Source: Daphnia carinata (taxonomy: Eukaryota > Arthropoda > Branchiopoda > Diplostraca > Daphniidae). Taken from it: DNA of 64,000 bases. The translations under genes were made by a program, and so were the position numbers. The stretch covers positions 182,135 to 246,134 of the forward strand of contig NW_026712534.1 of NCBI RefSeq assembly GCF_022539665.2, read 5' to 3'. Position 1 is the first letter of the stretch. Each line of letters opens with the position of its first letter. This document shows positions 1-11,744 of the stretch, piece after piece. The notes under the pieces were generated by a model. It made no database searches, was not told the origin of the DNA, and was given only the letters and a program-made list of their open reading frames with translations.

Positions 1-227
1 GGATAAGCTGTTACAGGGTAGGTTGATGAAGGGTATTTTGGTGCAGGGTAGCTTAGGGCAGGATAGCTGGGAACTTTGTATACCGGTTTGAAGCTGGATG
101 GTATGGCGGTAGCAACAGCCAAAAAATGCAGCGACAAAGAACTGTCGGGGAATCCCGGTATTAGTTTAAAGTTCGAATTTTTTTCCACTAAAAGAAGAAT
201 TAAAAATAAAAGCCTTACCAGCTTCAT
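1..227 (-). pseudogene. Partial cuticle protein gene, inverted copy (exons 1-2)
   Basis: On the minus strand exon 1 is the nine bases 219-227 (Met-Lys-Leu, then a GTAAGG donor). Exon 2 starts at 140 after a CAG acceptor and runs off the window at base 1. It encodes a signal peptide start (FFVAAF) followed by Pro/Tyr-rich repeats in other frames. The signal peptide carries one extra T in a homopolymer (six A on the plus strand at 121-126, against five in the right-arm copy), which shifts the frame. The copy is therefore disabled or carries a sequencing error. Its counterpart is the copy at 19751-20464. Confidence 0.7.
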
Positions 228-1503
228 GTTGAACTTTGGACAAAAATATTAAAAACATGTCCGATAAATTATATCTGTATATCGAACGCATGGTGTAAAT
301 ATAAATGCAATCAACGTAAGCAAAATGTCTTTTATTTCTATAACGTATTGAACAACTTATTTACACGTTTTGTTTTCATAGATGGTCATGCAAATATTTG
401 TGGTAAGGAGCTTGTGGACGTCGTTTATGGAATCACACACTACTCTAACTCTTTCGGTTCGGTAAAATTTTTGTTATTGACAACTATAACATTATTAAAC
501 AATCATAAAAAATATTTTTGAAGTTTAATTTACCTGTAACGTGAGAAAAGAGTGGGTTTGGTCGTCATATCCGTATTAATCCACCGTTTATAATTCATGT
601 GGACACCTAATTTCCATTTAGAGTTTATAGCGTTTGTTTTCCATGGAACCAGCCAGCGTGGTCACAGTCCATCGTTATTTTACCTAGTCCGACCTTTGCG
701 TCACTCTTTCCAGCCATTCCCAGACCTGCCATTAGAATTAGATAAGCATTAGTAAGGCACATACGCGCAGTAACGGCGCTAGCGAACCAACACCGTTACC
801 AAACATAAATTGTTTTATCAAGTCTTTTATACTGTAAAATAGATGATCTAACTATCACTGATAAAAGGCTGCGGTCATTATGGCGCAAGCTTACGTTTAA
901 TGTTAAATTTAGGAAAAAAATTAACAAAATTGGGAATTTTAATCAATGAACTTTATTCTTTACTTCCTTTAATGTCTTCTGGATAGAATTTCTTTTACGC
1001 TAGAAAAATAACTACATGCGAAAAAAGCCATAATAGAAAAGTCGGATGGTGTAATCACGGGTCGTGATTGGATCGTGTCCCGCCGTAAGACCGGCAAGCT
1101 TCTCCTCGGTCGTCACTAGGTGGCACGTGACTAGCACGCATAACTAAATCTTGCCAGTCCTGAAATTGCACCTGTCTTGCAACGTTGGCAATATAATCAG
1201 AGAAAACGTGATTAGCAGCTTGGTTGATTTAATTTGTGTGTGAAACCGGTCACCTTCGTCGCTTTGTTTTCGACGAATGGAAATGACGGGAATCGGTGGA
1301 AACGAAGGTAATAACTGCACTGGCTACGTCATTCTTCTACAAGTAAAGAAGTTCCATGCGTATAATGAAACATTTGTTTAGTCTACTCAGATAATTAGCT
1401 TTTACGGAAATCAAAACATAATTTGCGTTTATTTCTCATCAGTAAATTACACTTGGATGTATTGTTCATGCCATTCAAATTTCACGTAAGGAAAATTTAC
1501 AAC

Positions 1504-1965
1504 TTAGTAACCGGGTCCAGTGCGTGAATAAGGGAGAGCAGGCGCAACTGGGAGCTCGTATTCATGAACGGGGGCGACGGGCAAGTGGTCACCTTTGGGC
1601 TGGAATCCAGCATCATCAGCGGTCCATGTCAAAATGAATTTCTGGCCTTCAGGAGAAACCCAGTAAGAGGATCCTTTGTTGGTGTTGCCTAGGACCTCAC
1701 CGTATGATTCTTTGCCGTAAGAATCATAGGTGATTCCTTCCATCTTTTTCTGAACCTGAGACTCTTCGCGGGTGGTGTAGTCAGACTGGGCATAGCTATC
1801 GGTAGAAATAATAAAAAATTTTTAATGGTTATTTTTAGTTCTTAAAATGATGAGTATAAAGTATGAAATAGATTCACCTCCATTGGCTGCTGCCATCGAG
1901 ATTGCGCTCGTCAGATTGGCTGGTGATGGTGATACCAAGCGTATTTGTTATCCTTGTTGTAGCTG
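1504..1965 (-). pseudogene. Truncated cuticle protein gene (RR chitin-binding), inverted copy
   Basis: Exon 3 (1504-1795) encodes the same C-terminal 79 residues as the intact gene at 17763-18477, including the chitin-binding core YWVSPEG...LTWTADDAGFQPKGDHLP. The intron is 1796-1877 and exon 2 resumes at 1878 with the conserved SQSDERNLDGSSQW region. Exon 2 has an extra A near 1937 (gataccaagc against gataccagc), which breaks the frame, and homology ends near 1965, so the Pro/Ala/Tyr repeat region, signal peptide and promoter are missing. This is a non-functional end of a duplication. Confidence 0.85.
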
Positions 1966-3074
1966 CAGGCTGGTCGCGAGGCAATATGTACTACTTAGTA
2001 CATAATCGCGCCTACAGTTTTCTATATGGAGAAAGTGTGCGTTGTCGCCACTAGGGCCTTGATTTGGTTGCTTTAGTGGTTAAACCACTAAAGTTAAACC
2101 AGTTAAACAATAATGCGTGTAGCGCATGTCTTTTAAATTAATGAAATTACTTAAAATAACATGAATTCGTTTGATGTAAATTTTTCCAATGAGGTAATAT
2201 GTACAATATAAATACTAATATATAAGTTACAATTATACATAGATATTTATATATATTACTATTATATATGTACGATACTATTATACATATAAAATACTAT
2301 AATATATATTATATATATTTATTCTGCTTATATAATGAATATGTACAATTTGTGTGGTAATTGAAATAAAAAATATAAAAGAAATTTTTTTAATTATTTG
2401 TCAGCTAAATTAATTGCAATAATTAGTTGATTAATTACAGTAAATAGCTCTTGGTAAGGGCTATCTATTTTTGTGTAATTGTTATTAACATTTTCAAAGG
2501 GAAAAAATCTTAAAGGCAAAATGTGTTTTTGTTGTTTTTCGATCTAAGGTTCTAATGGACGCAACTGATAAAAACAAAAAATTTATGTTACGCTTAAACT
2601 TTTCCTTTTCTGAAAATTTAACATAACTTTCATAGAATTAGATAGTTCTTGATAAGAGCTATCGATTGATGCAAAATTTGTCAATTTTGACTGTTTATTT
2701 TCCTCATAAATAATTATTAAGGGATTTCATGATTTTAGAAAGGGGAGGGGGTGTGTGAAAAAGACGAAACTTTGCATTGATTGTTTGATGCTTAGCCTTC
2801 GTCAAAACACGAAATCATTATAATATTTTTGTTTGTGGTGATTCCAGGAACAAGTTGTTATAAACGTTTATTTTTAGGATGCATTATTTAATCCCAAAAA
2901 TTACGTTTGAAAAGTGGTTTTTGATAAACCATTATGGCGGCCATTTTTTTACCGCGCCAAGTTCAAATTTTAAAAGGGTAAATAAGTGTAAAAAATTGTA
3001 ATTATAAGTACATATTTACATTTTGTTTGTGTTTAGAGAATTTCAGTATTCTGTCTTAGATAGAAAATCTTAAA
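1966..3074. other. AT-rich spacer without a recognisable gene
   Basis: No coding region is convincing here. Just past the duplication breakpoint is unrelated sequence, a perfect 11-bp inverted repeat with one central base (2071-2093, CTTTAGTGGTT/AACCACTAAAG), a very AT-rich TATA-repeat stretch (2200-2340), and two similar small imperfect palindromes (around 2444-2464 and 2642-2662, of the form ATAG..CTTG..AAG..CTAT). Confidence 0.5.
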
Positions 3075-3811
3075 CAGAGTTGAAACTAGCTCACCGAAAC
3101 GTGAGCTTAGCTCAAGCTCTTCGCTCATGGCTAAAAAGTGAGCGGAGCTCAAGCTCAAGCTCGTAAAAAAAAATTTGAGCTCCGCTCAAGCTCACGTTCA
3201 CTCAAGCTCATTTTTAAACAATTATTTAAAAAATAAAACTAGTAAGTGCCAACTAGGGCTCGGCCCCGATCGTCTTTGATCGGGGCAAACCGCGGTTTTT
3301 CATTTTAAAATCGTCAAACCGTCGGTTCGGTTTAGACATTTTTGACTGCGGTTTGGTTTTCGGTTTGCAACTGGGCATAACCGGTTTGAACCGCCATTAA
3401 ATTTTTTTTTGAAATTTTACTGAAATTCCAAATTAACTAATTATCACTAATTGTTTCGAGCGTAGTGGCGGTCAACAACTTGTTATAAATCAAATTTCCG
3501 ATCAGACTTACCGCCATCGCGATCGAAAAATTGGTCGATCTTCGCCATCTAGCGACAAATCCATCAAGCTCAAGCCAGCCTGCTTTTCAGTTTAAACTTC
3601 AAGATTGGACCTTGTTTGACATGTTTAATTTCTTGTAAAAACTTTAAATTTTGGTTCATAGATTGCGTTCTGTGAGCTTCTCGCTCATGGACCAAAAGCT
3701 CACGCTCAAGCTCACGTTTTTTAAAAAGAGCGCGCTCAAGCTCAAAGCTCACCAAATGAGTGAGCGCGCTCACGAAAAACTCAAGCTCACGCGAAGCTCG
3801 TTTCAACTCTG
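3075..3811. mobile_element. Non-autonomous hAT-like element (MITE) with GAGCTC-rich ends
   Basis: Left end CAGAGTTGAAACTAGCTCAC and the reverse complement of the right end, CAGAGTTGAAACGAGCTTCG, form terminal inverted repeats with the CAG start usual for hAT-type ends. Both subterminal regions (about 3085-3220 and 3660-3800) are dense in GAGCTC/AAGCTC/CGCTCA words in both orientations. The middle holds a different repeat-like block with CGGTTTG/CAAACCG words (3250-3400) and no transposase. Flanking 8-mers (ATCTTAAA on the left, CATTTGGC on the right) do not match, so the target duplication is lost or an end is misplaced. Confidence 0.6.
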
Positions 3812-5284
3812 CATTTGGCAATCACTTGAAGTGCCAAAATTCCTCCCAATCCACACAGAAAAGCGTATCCTTCAGAATTGATAAAAGAACAGTTAGCAAA
3901 TTGTCTTTAAAAACATTTGCTAACACGTCAAGAGTTGTTTGAGTTGTTTGTGTGAAAACGAGGAATATTGGGTAACCATTTACCACCAAGAATCCCATCG
4001 ATACCTTAAAAAAGAACAAGTAAGTATTTGCTGAAACGTACATGTTAATGAAACTGTTCGTTGAACTCACCAATTGTGTGGAGTGGAAATTTCTGCTTCA
4101 TTTTGGGATCATTTTGGCTCGGGAGCCACAACATCAATAGGAATACAAAATACCTTTTGGGCCCTAATTCAACCAAACAGCTTTAAAAGGTATTTTAAAA
4201 TGATATTAACCGAGGCATATTGAATTGAACGTTACCTCCAAATAATGCACAATGTTTAAAAATACTTTTTGTTGCTGTTTCTTTTACCCTTTTACTTACG
4301 TTGCTGTTTCACTCGCGCCCCTTTCGCCAACTGAATCGAAGTTTAGCATCGACAGGTTAGCCAATGTTTGCCATATTTTTTTGCTGTTTTTTTAAGTAAT
4401 TCGCAATTAGTATTTGAAACAGACTTTACAAACTTAAAGTAATATTTAAACTATCTCCGTGTAAAAAACTGCTTCAATAATGAAAGTTGTTCTATAAAAG
4501 GATTTTTTAGAAGAAACCATTCACCGGTGTTTAGGGAAAGACTACTAAAATTGCAAATAATGGTAGTTTCGACTTACCAATTTTCGCATGCGGTTTCAGA
4601 ATTTCAGCCAGTCATTGTTGAGTTGTATATGTGTATCAGGCTAGGAAAGGATAGGCAACGGTTCGAGTGCTGGCATTGTTACTATAAGTTTAAGGGCATT
4701 GAGACTTGTCACCTCAATGGGCACAGGTATCGGGATTGGTTTCACAGTGTCGTCGTGAAACCAATTGTCTGGCCATGGTCAGTGGACCTTCAGTTAGATG
4801 AATATCTTAGTCGGGACATAGGCCGACTAGGATTAGAAATACTTTAGAAAGAGTTATTTAACTATTATTTAAATTATGGGGTGTGTTACTTTTCCATGCG
4901 TGATGAATTGCTTTGTTTCTTCACTCCACTTAATGCTTTTAATAATTCTTTTCATTTTTTTGAACTGAACTTTTTTTAAGCCTTACTAATTTCTTTTTTT
5001 CTTTGTGGGTTTCAAAAGGGGGCTTTATCCGACAATTTTTTAAACTGTTTTTACCAGCCGCTCTAATGCTTCTGTTATTTCTTAATTACTCTTTTTGGCC
5101 ATTGATCTTTGTTTTTGTCTTAGTTAATTTTCTTTTATCGCGAACGTTGATAAGGGGTTTTGGCCAACGATGTTTTAATCAGTTCTTCAGGACGCTTAAA
5201 AGCTTTAACTATTTCTAATTATTGTTTGGCAATTGCTCTTTGCCTACGCTTAATTCAATTAATTTTTTTTCTTGGTGTTGACAG
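3812..5284. other. Spacer; no supported gene
   Basis: Contains only short open frames without recognisable motifs. The longest (4527-4847 plus, 106 codons) has two Cys-His clusters (CWHCYYKF and CHLNGHRYRDW), which could be chance or an exon of the gene whose last exons follow at 5285. T-rich stretches occur between 4970 and 5280. Confidence 0.4.
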
Positions 5285-5518
5285 GGTGCTTTGTTAAACG
5301 ATTCTGAAGAGGAGTCCCCACCTCCAACTTCTTTGCCCCTGCCGTCTCGTATAGGTAACTACTAAATAAAATTCACATAAAACCTTACCTTACCAAATCT
5401 TTTCTATTAGAATTCCCAGTTCCGCTTACAATTTTAAACTAACGCTAATTTTGTTTATTTTTTACTAGGCACACCAGTTGAGCGTTCGTCAAATTCATTA
5501 CTTGATTTTCTACCTTAA
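5285..5518 (+). CDS. Last two exons of an unidentified gene
   Basis: Two short exons with clean splice signals fit one reading frame. Exon 5285-5354 follows TTGACAG and ends before GTAACT. It encodes an acidic then proline-rich stretch (GALLNDSEEESPPPTSLP). Exon 5469-5518 follows TTTACTAG, completes the split Gly codon and ends at a TAA after SNSLLDFLP. The pattern (open frame, in-phase junction, polypyrimidine tracts before both acceptors) supports real exons. Upstream exons were not identified and no function is proposed. Confidence 0.4.
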
Positions 5519-6285
5519 AGGGTTGCAATACTAATGTATGTACTAACAAGGAAAAGAGGTTGAGAATGAATAATGGTAGTATATACTATTCAAACTTATA
5601 TATACAGTTCTTATGTTTTGGATTTTTATTTTGTTTGTTTGTTTGTTTTGTAGACTGTAGAGGAAATCATTGGTCATCAAGTATTTAAATGCTTCTGAAA
5701 ATCACATTCCACCCATTTCAAACAGCCCATCATTGAAATGTAATGGAAACTGTGATAACAATAGACTGCTCAGAACTTCGGAAAACATGATGGTAAATCT
5801 ATTAAAAGTATAATGGGTACAGTGATAGATTTAAAGAGTGTCTAATATTTTTCATTATAGGGGCCGCGAAAAGGCCACAACCAATAATAACAGAACTGAA
5901 TGCCATCAAGGTGATTGGCTTTACTGCGTAACTGCAAAGAAAAGAGAAAAATAATGCGAGGGTTGTTTAATTTTATGCAATTCATTGGTGTTTTTTTCTC
6001 GTTTGAAGTAAACAGTAAAATGTTATCTTGCGGTATTTATGTCATCATTCTCAATACAAAGAAATTTCTTGTAACAATGCAATTGTTTTGTTTTACTTAA
6101 TTCATTACTCAGTTCTTGGGAGCGGGGGAGGGGAGGATTAGAAGAGCCATCTGTAGTCAGGAATGCTTTCAGCTAGCAAACATTAGTCTGCTCATGAACC
6201 CTCAACTTCTTTCTTCGTTTCCGTTATTTGCCATTTTGGAATTATTTTAATTGGTAAAACAAAGGTATTTTTGCATAATTGATAC

Positions 6286-6846
6286 ATGTCCACGGCTTGT
6301 CCTTTTCCCGCCCAGCAGGACGTCCCTCGGATATCAATCGGCATATTCCCGGGAGGTCTTCCAATATTCAGTCGGTATCCGAAGGACATCCAACTCGGAG
6401 GTCAGGCAGTTCCACGGATGTCCGTAAGATGTCACCGTTATCCAACTAGGATATACCACGGATGTCCGTGGGACCGAATTGTGCTATGTGGGAATGCACC
6501 TGTTACCAATAATGGTTCCATTGAGACAAGAGAGTTTCCGCTATCTTCTGCGCAATCACTTCTGGAATTTTGTTTGCAAATACCTGCTACGTCGCAAACA
6601 GTTGTTATCTCTTCACCGCCGAGCCGCGATACATCTCAAAGTAAAGTAACAAAACGTCCGGTTGCTGTGGGAGTTAATGGTCCAGCTTCTTCGCCATCGG
6701 TTACTTCACCGCCAATCTCCCTAATTCCATTGGCGAAGGCGCCCCAAGGTGTTCTTGTTAAAACGGCTCAGGGGACTTTTATGAAATTAAAGAATAGCGA
6801 GGTAAAACAGTTAACTTTCCATGTTTTAAGCAAAAAGAATGACTGA
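6286..6846 (+). CDS. Hypothetical Ser/Pro-rich ORF, probable terminal exon
   Basis: A 186-codon frame. The first 65 codons run through a repeat-like block rich in GGATGTCCG/CGGACATCC words (6310-6475), so the natural coding part probably starts later, near 6490. From there the protein is Ser/Pro/Thr-rich (SSPPSRD, GPASSPSVTSPP) and ends with a less biased tail (VLVKTAQGTFMKLKNSEVKQ). I do not recognise a family. It could be the last exon of a nuclear protein or a chance frame. Confidence 0.35.
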   Translation: MSTACPFPAQQDVPRISIGIFPGGLPIFSRYPKDIQLGGQAVPRMSVRCHRYPTRIYHGCPWDRIVLCGNAPVTNNGSIETREFPLSSAQSLLEFCLQIPATSQTVVISSPPSRDTSQSKVTKRPVAVGVNGPASSPSVTSPPISLIPLAKAPQGVLVKTAQGTFMKLKNSEVKQLTFHVLSKKND

Positions 6847-7230
6847 AGAACAACTAAATATTTAGGTCCTTATTCCCTTTATCTCCAAAGTGGCCCCGGC
6901 ACCAGGACTCAAGAAATTATAATTTACCTCAATGAATGTAATTCTAAACTTTGTTGTTACCCAGAGGATAAAATCCAGAAATAAAAGATGAATGATTCAA
7001 AGATTTTTAGATCTTTTATTAATCTTTAAAAACAGAAAACCTACCTCATAATACACAAGCAACTCCTTTACCCTTGTAAACCAATATTAAAAACATTAAA
7101 CAATACAGTACATTCCATAAAATAATGATCTACCTTTGGGACCTTTCTTCTGTTCTTGAAATAAGGTCCAGCTATCAAGTATCATGGCTTATTATGTCTC
7201 CACATAAGAATGCTTCATTAGTTCTTACGC

Positions 7231-7704
7231 ACGACAGCTAGTACATCTGTGTTATATAAAACGAGAATTAGTGAGGGAATTGCAATCATTGACAATTTTT
7301 TACTTACAGTCCTGAACAAACAGTCACGGGTTACCAGTACTCTAGGCAGGTCCAGTGTCAGATTGGAAAGCACTTGAAGTGCCTGGTTGTTCCATCGCAT
7401 CAGTAATGTTACATATTTAAAACAAAACCAAACATTACTTTAAAAATGAGTTGACTTGAATTGTGATTTCTTGTTCGGCTTCTTTGTAGGACAGCGAGTA
7501 GATCTGTGTTATCTAAAACGAGAATTTGTGAGAGAATTGCAATCATTGATAATTTTTTACTTAGTCCTCAACAAACGGACAAAGGTTATCTGTATTCGCA
7601 GCAGGTCCAGCATCAGATTGGAAAGCACTTGAAGTGCCTGGGTATTCCATCGCAGCAATGTTACCTATTGAAAACAACCAAACGTTACTTTAAAAATGGG
7701 TTGA
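7231..7704 (+). repeat. Imperfect direct duplication, about 215 bp per copy
   Basis: Copy 1 (7231-about 7451) and copy 2 (7489-7704) share long runs such as AACGAGAATT.GTGAG.GAATTGC, CAGATTGGAAAGCACTTG and ACTTTAAAAATG.GTTGA. They differ by substitutions and small indels. A frame is open through most of copy 2 (7506-7721) but not copy 1, so an old tandem-duplicated exon is possible. No function is recognised. Confidence 0.75.
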
Positions 7705-8099
7705 TAAGTAGTGTTAGTTAGTGTTAGTTATACTTGATATAGTGTCGACCGAAGGCTGTTTGCACCTGACGTTATCGATCACAAATAGCTTTTTAACTCG
7801 AAGCCCAGTCGATTTGCTTGGGATCTGTTGTTTTATATATTTTTTTCTACACTTTTTCGGTCCTCTTTCCTCCCATACTACGACTCGCTTCCTGCTTTTA
7901 GATTCCATTTTGAAAATTACACGATTTCTTCTCTTGGGTTTCACTGCTACGAAATTAAAAATGTCACTTAAATGTCCAAATGTCAAAACAAATCACTGAA
8001 GCGTCACTTAAGCAGACGAAATTCAAATGTCAAAGCCGACATACAGGCAATTGCGCTCAACAGGAATAAGGGCATCAGTTAGAAGAGACTTCGAAAAAC

Positions 8100-8160
8100 C
8101 CGTCACCTAAGCCAACTGTCTGGCTCAATGCAAGAGCCAAACAGTTGGCCTAGGTGACGG
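8100..8160. ncRNA. 61-base near-perfect hairpin (candidate small-RNA precursor or MITE relic)
   Basis: Two 27-base arms (8100-8126 and 8134-8160) pair at 25 of 27 positions around a 7-base loop (AATGCAA). The two mismatches are A opposite C on the plus strand. The size and pairing fit a pre-microRNA-like hairpin on either strand. A pair of transposon ends fused by internal deletion would look the same. No flanking target duplication was seen. Confidence 0.45.
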
Positions 8161-9006
8161 AGACCAAGTTGGTATTAGCAGAGCTCTTTTTTCAATTTGT
8201 TTTTGAATGTTGTTATTTTGTGTTTTATTTCGTCTGCTGGGTGGCTGACATATATCGTCTGCCACAATGTCTGTGTTTGTATTTACAACGTTGATGAAAG
8301 AAATTAAATTTTAAAAATTAAATTACCGACATTTAACAACAATTATGATGTAAAGCTGGACATGCAATATTCGATAATAAAAATTTGATCTCCATACTAT
8401 TAACCGTTCTTTGGATTACTAACAGGGTTCTGAACCTAATTCAGAAAACTACCGAAAATCATTAAATAATATTTAGTTACTATAGAAAGTTATAAAATAT
8501 CTTAAAAAATAAAGATTAAAATTCTTTATATTACTGTAAAAAAATCATCAAAATACGTATCCCAGATTCTGAGATATCGTCATTTTAGTTTCTTCATAAA
8601 ACAGGGAGTTCTCTTATGGGAAAACCCACGTTTCAATTGCCCAGACGCCCTGTTTCAATTGCCGAGTACAAATGGCAATTGAAACAACTTGGGGTACCTC
8701 CAGTTTTTTACACATAGCAGATGTTCAACTTTGCCGAACCTACCCAAAAAAAATACTGTTATGTAGCTGAGATAACTAGCTACAAATCTATATATTTTTT
8801 AATTTACTTAGACGATTTTTGTAATCGTACGGAACAAAAATAAGTTTTGTGTTCCAACAACGCCCTACCTCCCCTACCGTCTTTTGTCATCTAATAAACT
8901 GGAGCTGAAGATCTTCACATCTAACTATTGGTATGAGAGCGCTTTTATGCAACAAGAAGAGACAGTAGGAGGATCAGTGATTTCCGAATTTTAAAACTTC
9001 CCATCA
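8161..9006. other. AT-rich spacer; no gene seen
   Basis: No convincing coding or RNA gene. Two copies of an AATTGCC-containing phrase (TTTCAATTGCC) occur near 8631 and 8653. Otherwise nothing stands out. Confidence 0.4.
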
Positions 9007-9219
9007 TCAGTTGGTAGAAAATGAATTCCCTAAAACAAATGGCTTCGTACGCATAACCGGGACGTCTTCAGGTTTCTTTTCTTCTATTGGAACCTGTTCC
9101 GGTTTCGTTTGCACAGCTGGAACTTGCACCGGTTGGGGTACACCTACTGGAACTTGTTTCGGTATCACCGAAACGCTTTCGGCTTTCTTTTGCTCTACTA
9201 AAACCTTTTGCTTCTCTGC
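9007..9219 (-). pseudogene. Remnant of a Val/Pro/Lys-rich repetitive protein
   Basis: On the minus strand a 70-codon frame ends at TGA (9007-9009). It reads as VP-rich repeats (VPVGVPQPVQVPAVQTKPEQVP) bracketed by charged segments. A stop codon directly precedes it at 9220-9222. Further upstream another frame resumes similar composition (YPVAVPHP near 9330-9380). The pattern fits a low-complexity structural protein gene broken by frameshifts. A chance low-complexity frame cannot be excluded. Confidence 0.3.
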
Positions 9220-9399
9220 TCATCTACGGAAAACTGTTCAGGATGTTCCAAGTCGTTTTGTTTTCATTTCTGCTGCTCTTGAGATAACTTATTCTGATTC
9301 CCGTTCCTCCATTGCCATCACGACAGGTGGAATACGGCAGCGATGGGGGTGAGGTACAGCTACAGGGTATGGTGGGAATCCTTCATCGCACTGTTCCAT

Positions 9400-11110
9400 T
9401 TCTTTTGCATAATTTTTCCTGATTCCCCACCATTGCGTAGTTAGTTGTTGTTGTTTTTTAAGAGTTCTAGCGTAGATATTCGGCTAATGTGTTTTAACGG
9501 GAAAGCTATCTCTAATAGTATATGTAATATATTAAAATAAAATGGAAGCTACTTTGTACCCCTTGTACCTCCCTCAAAAAGCGGACTTCCTCCATGCTAA
9601 GCTATCCTCATGATATTCATTCATGACTGATATTCATGATATATCCTCAAGACCGAGTATTCGAGTTTCGAAGTGGGTCATCACTGCCTATCCCACCTTG
9701 TTGGAGGTGGAGGTTTAACCAACAAGCTACCACTTCTTTACCTCGGATTCCGTAAGTGTTATGACAGCTCTTACCTCTCTAACCAGTTTTGGTTGGATAG
9801 TACTGGTATCGGCCGCCACCTGTACGAGCCATGCCAACTGCACGTAGAGTGACAAATGCCGCCTAGCAAGCCCAATGCTGGGATGAGTGCAACACCCGTT
9901 CGTTGGAAGTGCCGCTACCTTGTGAAGTTGCATTACAATCCTTATGTACCGTGACTTGGGTCCCGAAACACAGTTGATAACGCCGTGATGCAGTTTTCCG
10001 CCAACAATCTCATTTCAAATATTTAATGAAATAACAATTGGTAAATGTAATAAATGGACATTATTCGAAATATTGTGTAGAATACGATTCGACTTCATTA
10101 TGAAACAAAAATTTATGAAAATTTAAAAAAAAATGACAAATTGAGTGAAACTCTGCATAGGGGAATACAGCCATGCTGAGTGCAACTGTGTGCTTGCTAT
10201 AGGCTTTCCGCTGCCCGTTTTTTGATATTTTAATATGTAAACTGGCTGAAATTTCGTCACATTTTTCATAGAGGTTGTCACCGCAGTATTGCTAAAGGTG
10301 GACTGCCCGGACAGCCGGTGTGCATTGAACCGATTCCGCAGTTATCCAAATGTAAAATAACTCACAAAATGTATGTATCAAGTAAATATTAAGTCACTTT
10401 TCGTGATCCTCATTGAATTTTGAATATAAATCTTGTATTTTAATAGTTATATCATATTTTCTTATCAAAATATAAAAAAAAAGGAAAAGTCGGGCTTATA
10501 ATGTCGGGCTTGTATTTTGAAGCCCAACTTTCTTGTGAAAAACAAATCAGACATTCCATGATCTTTTTAAAGATTCTGGTCGCACGATAAAAGCTGGAAA
10601 TCACTTGTAAATGAGGATAATCGAAGAAATGCAATCGATAGAAATGTGTCGTTCACACCAAAGCTCTGAAGATGAAGTTTCTTTGAGACGCAAACAAACT
10701 AGAATAAATTCAATAAATCCTTGTACAGCATATTCTAATGCCTCACGATTACGGAGCTCGAATGATGTGGTTTCGCGTTAGTATTTCGTATGAGGTTGAA
10801 AACAAAGTCAGGCAGTACGCACCTTCCTGATGATAAACATTTACCACCAAAAATAGTTTTCGTTTATCGCCTTGGCTTTTAGAAGCAATCCGGCTATACG
10901 ATACGAAAGTGGTTTCCGTTTTTACGCAAAGAGCAACCGAAAAGCTTTGCTGAAAAACGTACGAGCCAAACTTTTGTTTCCTTTACACAGGTTATGCTGT
11001 GGAAATGCATCACTCAGACCCAAGAATCAAGACAAGGAAGCTGTAGATAATACTAATGTTGGCAGACTGTTAATACGGGTAAGCTTAATCAATACAGCGG
11101 AAGTTAATTA
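9400..11110. other. Spacer without a supported gene
   Basis: Nothing convincing on either strand. A moderately GC-rich island at 9650-9960 has short inverted words (CCACCTTGTTGGAGGTGG around 9693-9710) and may be a fragment of an unrecognised repeat. The rest is AT-rich. Confidence 0.35.
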
Positions 11111-11182
11111 ACCTCTGGCGGGACTCGAACCCGCAATCCCCGGCTTAGGAGGCCGATGCCTTATCCATTAGGCCACAGAGGC
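11111..11182 (-). tRNA. tRNA-Arg (anticodon CCT)
   Basis: The minus strand folds into a standard cloverleaf: acceptor GCCTCTG with CAGAGGT (one G-T pair), D arm with box A (TGGCCTAATGG), anticodon stem around loop CTCCTAA (anticodon CCT, reads AGG), short variable loop, and T arm GCGGG-TTCGAGT-CCCGC with a perfect box B. No intron. A T-run needed for Pol III termination is not obvious immediately downstream (AATTAACTT follows). Structure and sequence match the usual animal tRNA-Arg(CCT). Confidence 0.93.
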
Positions 11183-11376
11183 TGTAAAAGTATACCTGCC
11201 TTCCAATTTGCAAGCCGCAAATTTTTCATTTGGGTCAGGTCTAGGTTATTTATATCATTGCCTTTATTCCACAAACTATCGTAAGGACCCAAGCGCAAAT
11301 ATGTCCGTTTTCTTCTGCTTATATTAATACACTAGCGGATACATTTAAAGGACCACTTTTGAGGTTAGTATTTCTG

Positions 11377-11495
11377 TTTCCAGTAGCGCAGCTGGTTGGC
11401 GAATGGAACTTATGCGACAGTAATTTCATTGTGTTTCGGGATTGAACGATTCTCTAAGTAATGCCGAGGCCACGAGTTCGATGCTCGCCTGGAGA
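11377..11495 (+). tRNA. Degenerate tRNA-Ile (anticodon TAT) with intron
   Basis: The 5' part (TTTCCAGTAGCGCAGCTGG) and 3' part (GCCGAGGCCACGAGTTCGATGCTCGCCTGGAGA) match the layout of the intron-containing animal tRNA-Ile(TAT). The acceptor stem TTTCCAG/CTGGAGA pairs with wobble. The D stem (GCGC/GCGA) and anticodon stem (TGGAA/TGCCG) have mismatches. The loop CTTATG would give anticodon TAT, with the intron in the usual place after base 37 (roughly 11410-11458). The mismatches suggest a pseudogene or fast-evolving copy. Confidence 0.55.
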
Positions 11496-11744
11496 ATGTG
11501 TTATTTTTAACCTGCCCGATCCCGACAGGTTTAATGAAATAGAGGAAAGTAATTGAAACTACGTTTGCTAATTGAATGAACAGTCAGTGCTTTGTATCCA
11601 TTTTCCACAAGAGTTTTGTCCAACTTCCAACTTCAGGAGATGTATTCCAGCATTTTGTCTGCTAGTTTTACCAAAGTAACACAGTTCAATCAGGTGATCG
11701 CAGGCAGCTACAATCCTCGTAAAGAGATAGAAATAAAAACCCAA

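Larger units (their letters stand above)
1..1965 (-). repeat. Left arm of a 1.96-kb inverted duplication
   Basis: This stretch is the reverse complement of 18017-19975 with only scattered differences (by eye around 99% identical). Base 1 corresponds to 19975, so the repeat may continue to the left of the window. Homology stops sharply near 1965, inside a cuticle gene exon. The arm carries the 3' part of one cuticle gene, the spacer, and the promoter, exon 1 and part of exon 2 of a second. It has single-base insertions relative to the right arm near 121-126 and near 1937. Confidence 0.93.

Noticed and set aside
9650-9960. GC-rich island as a possible gene or RNA
   Set aside because: No fold or frame that can be defended; may be a fragment of an unknown repeat.
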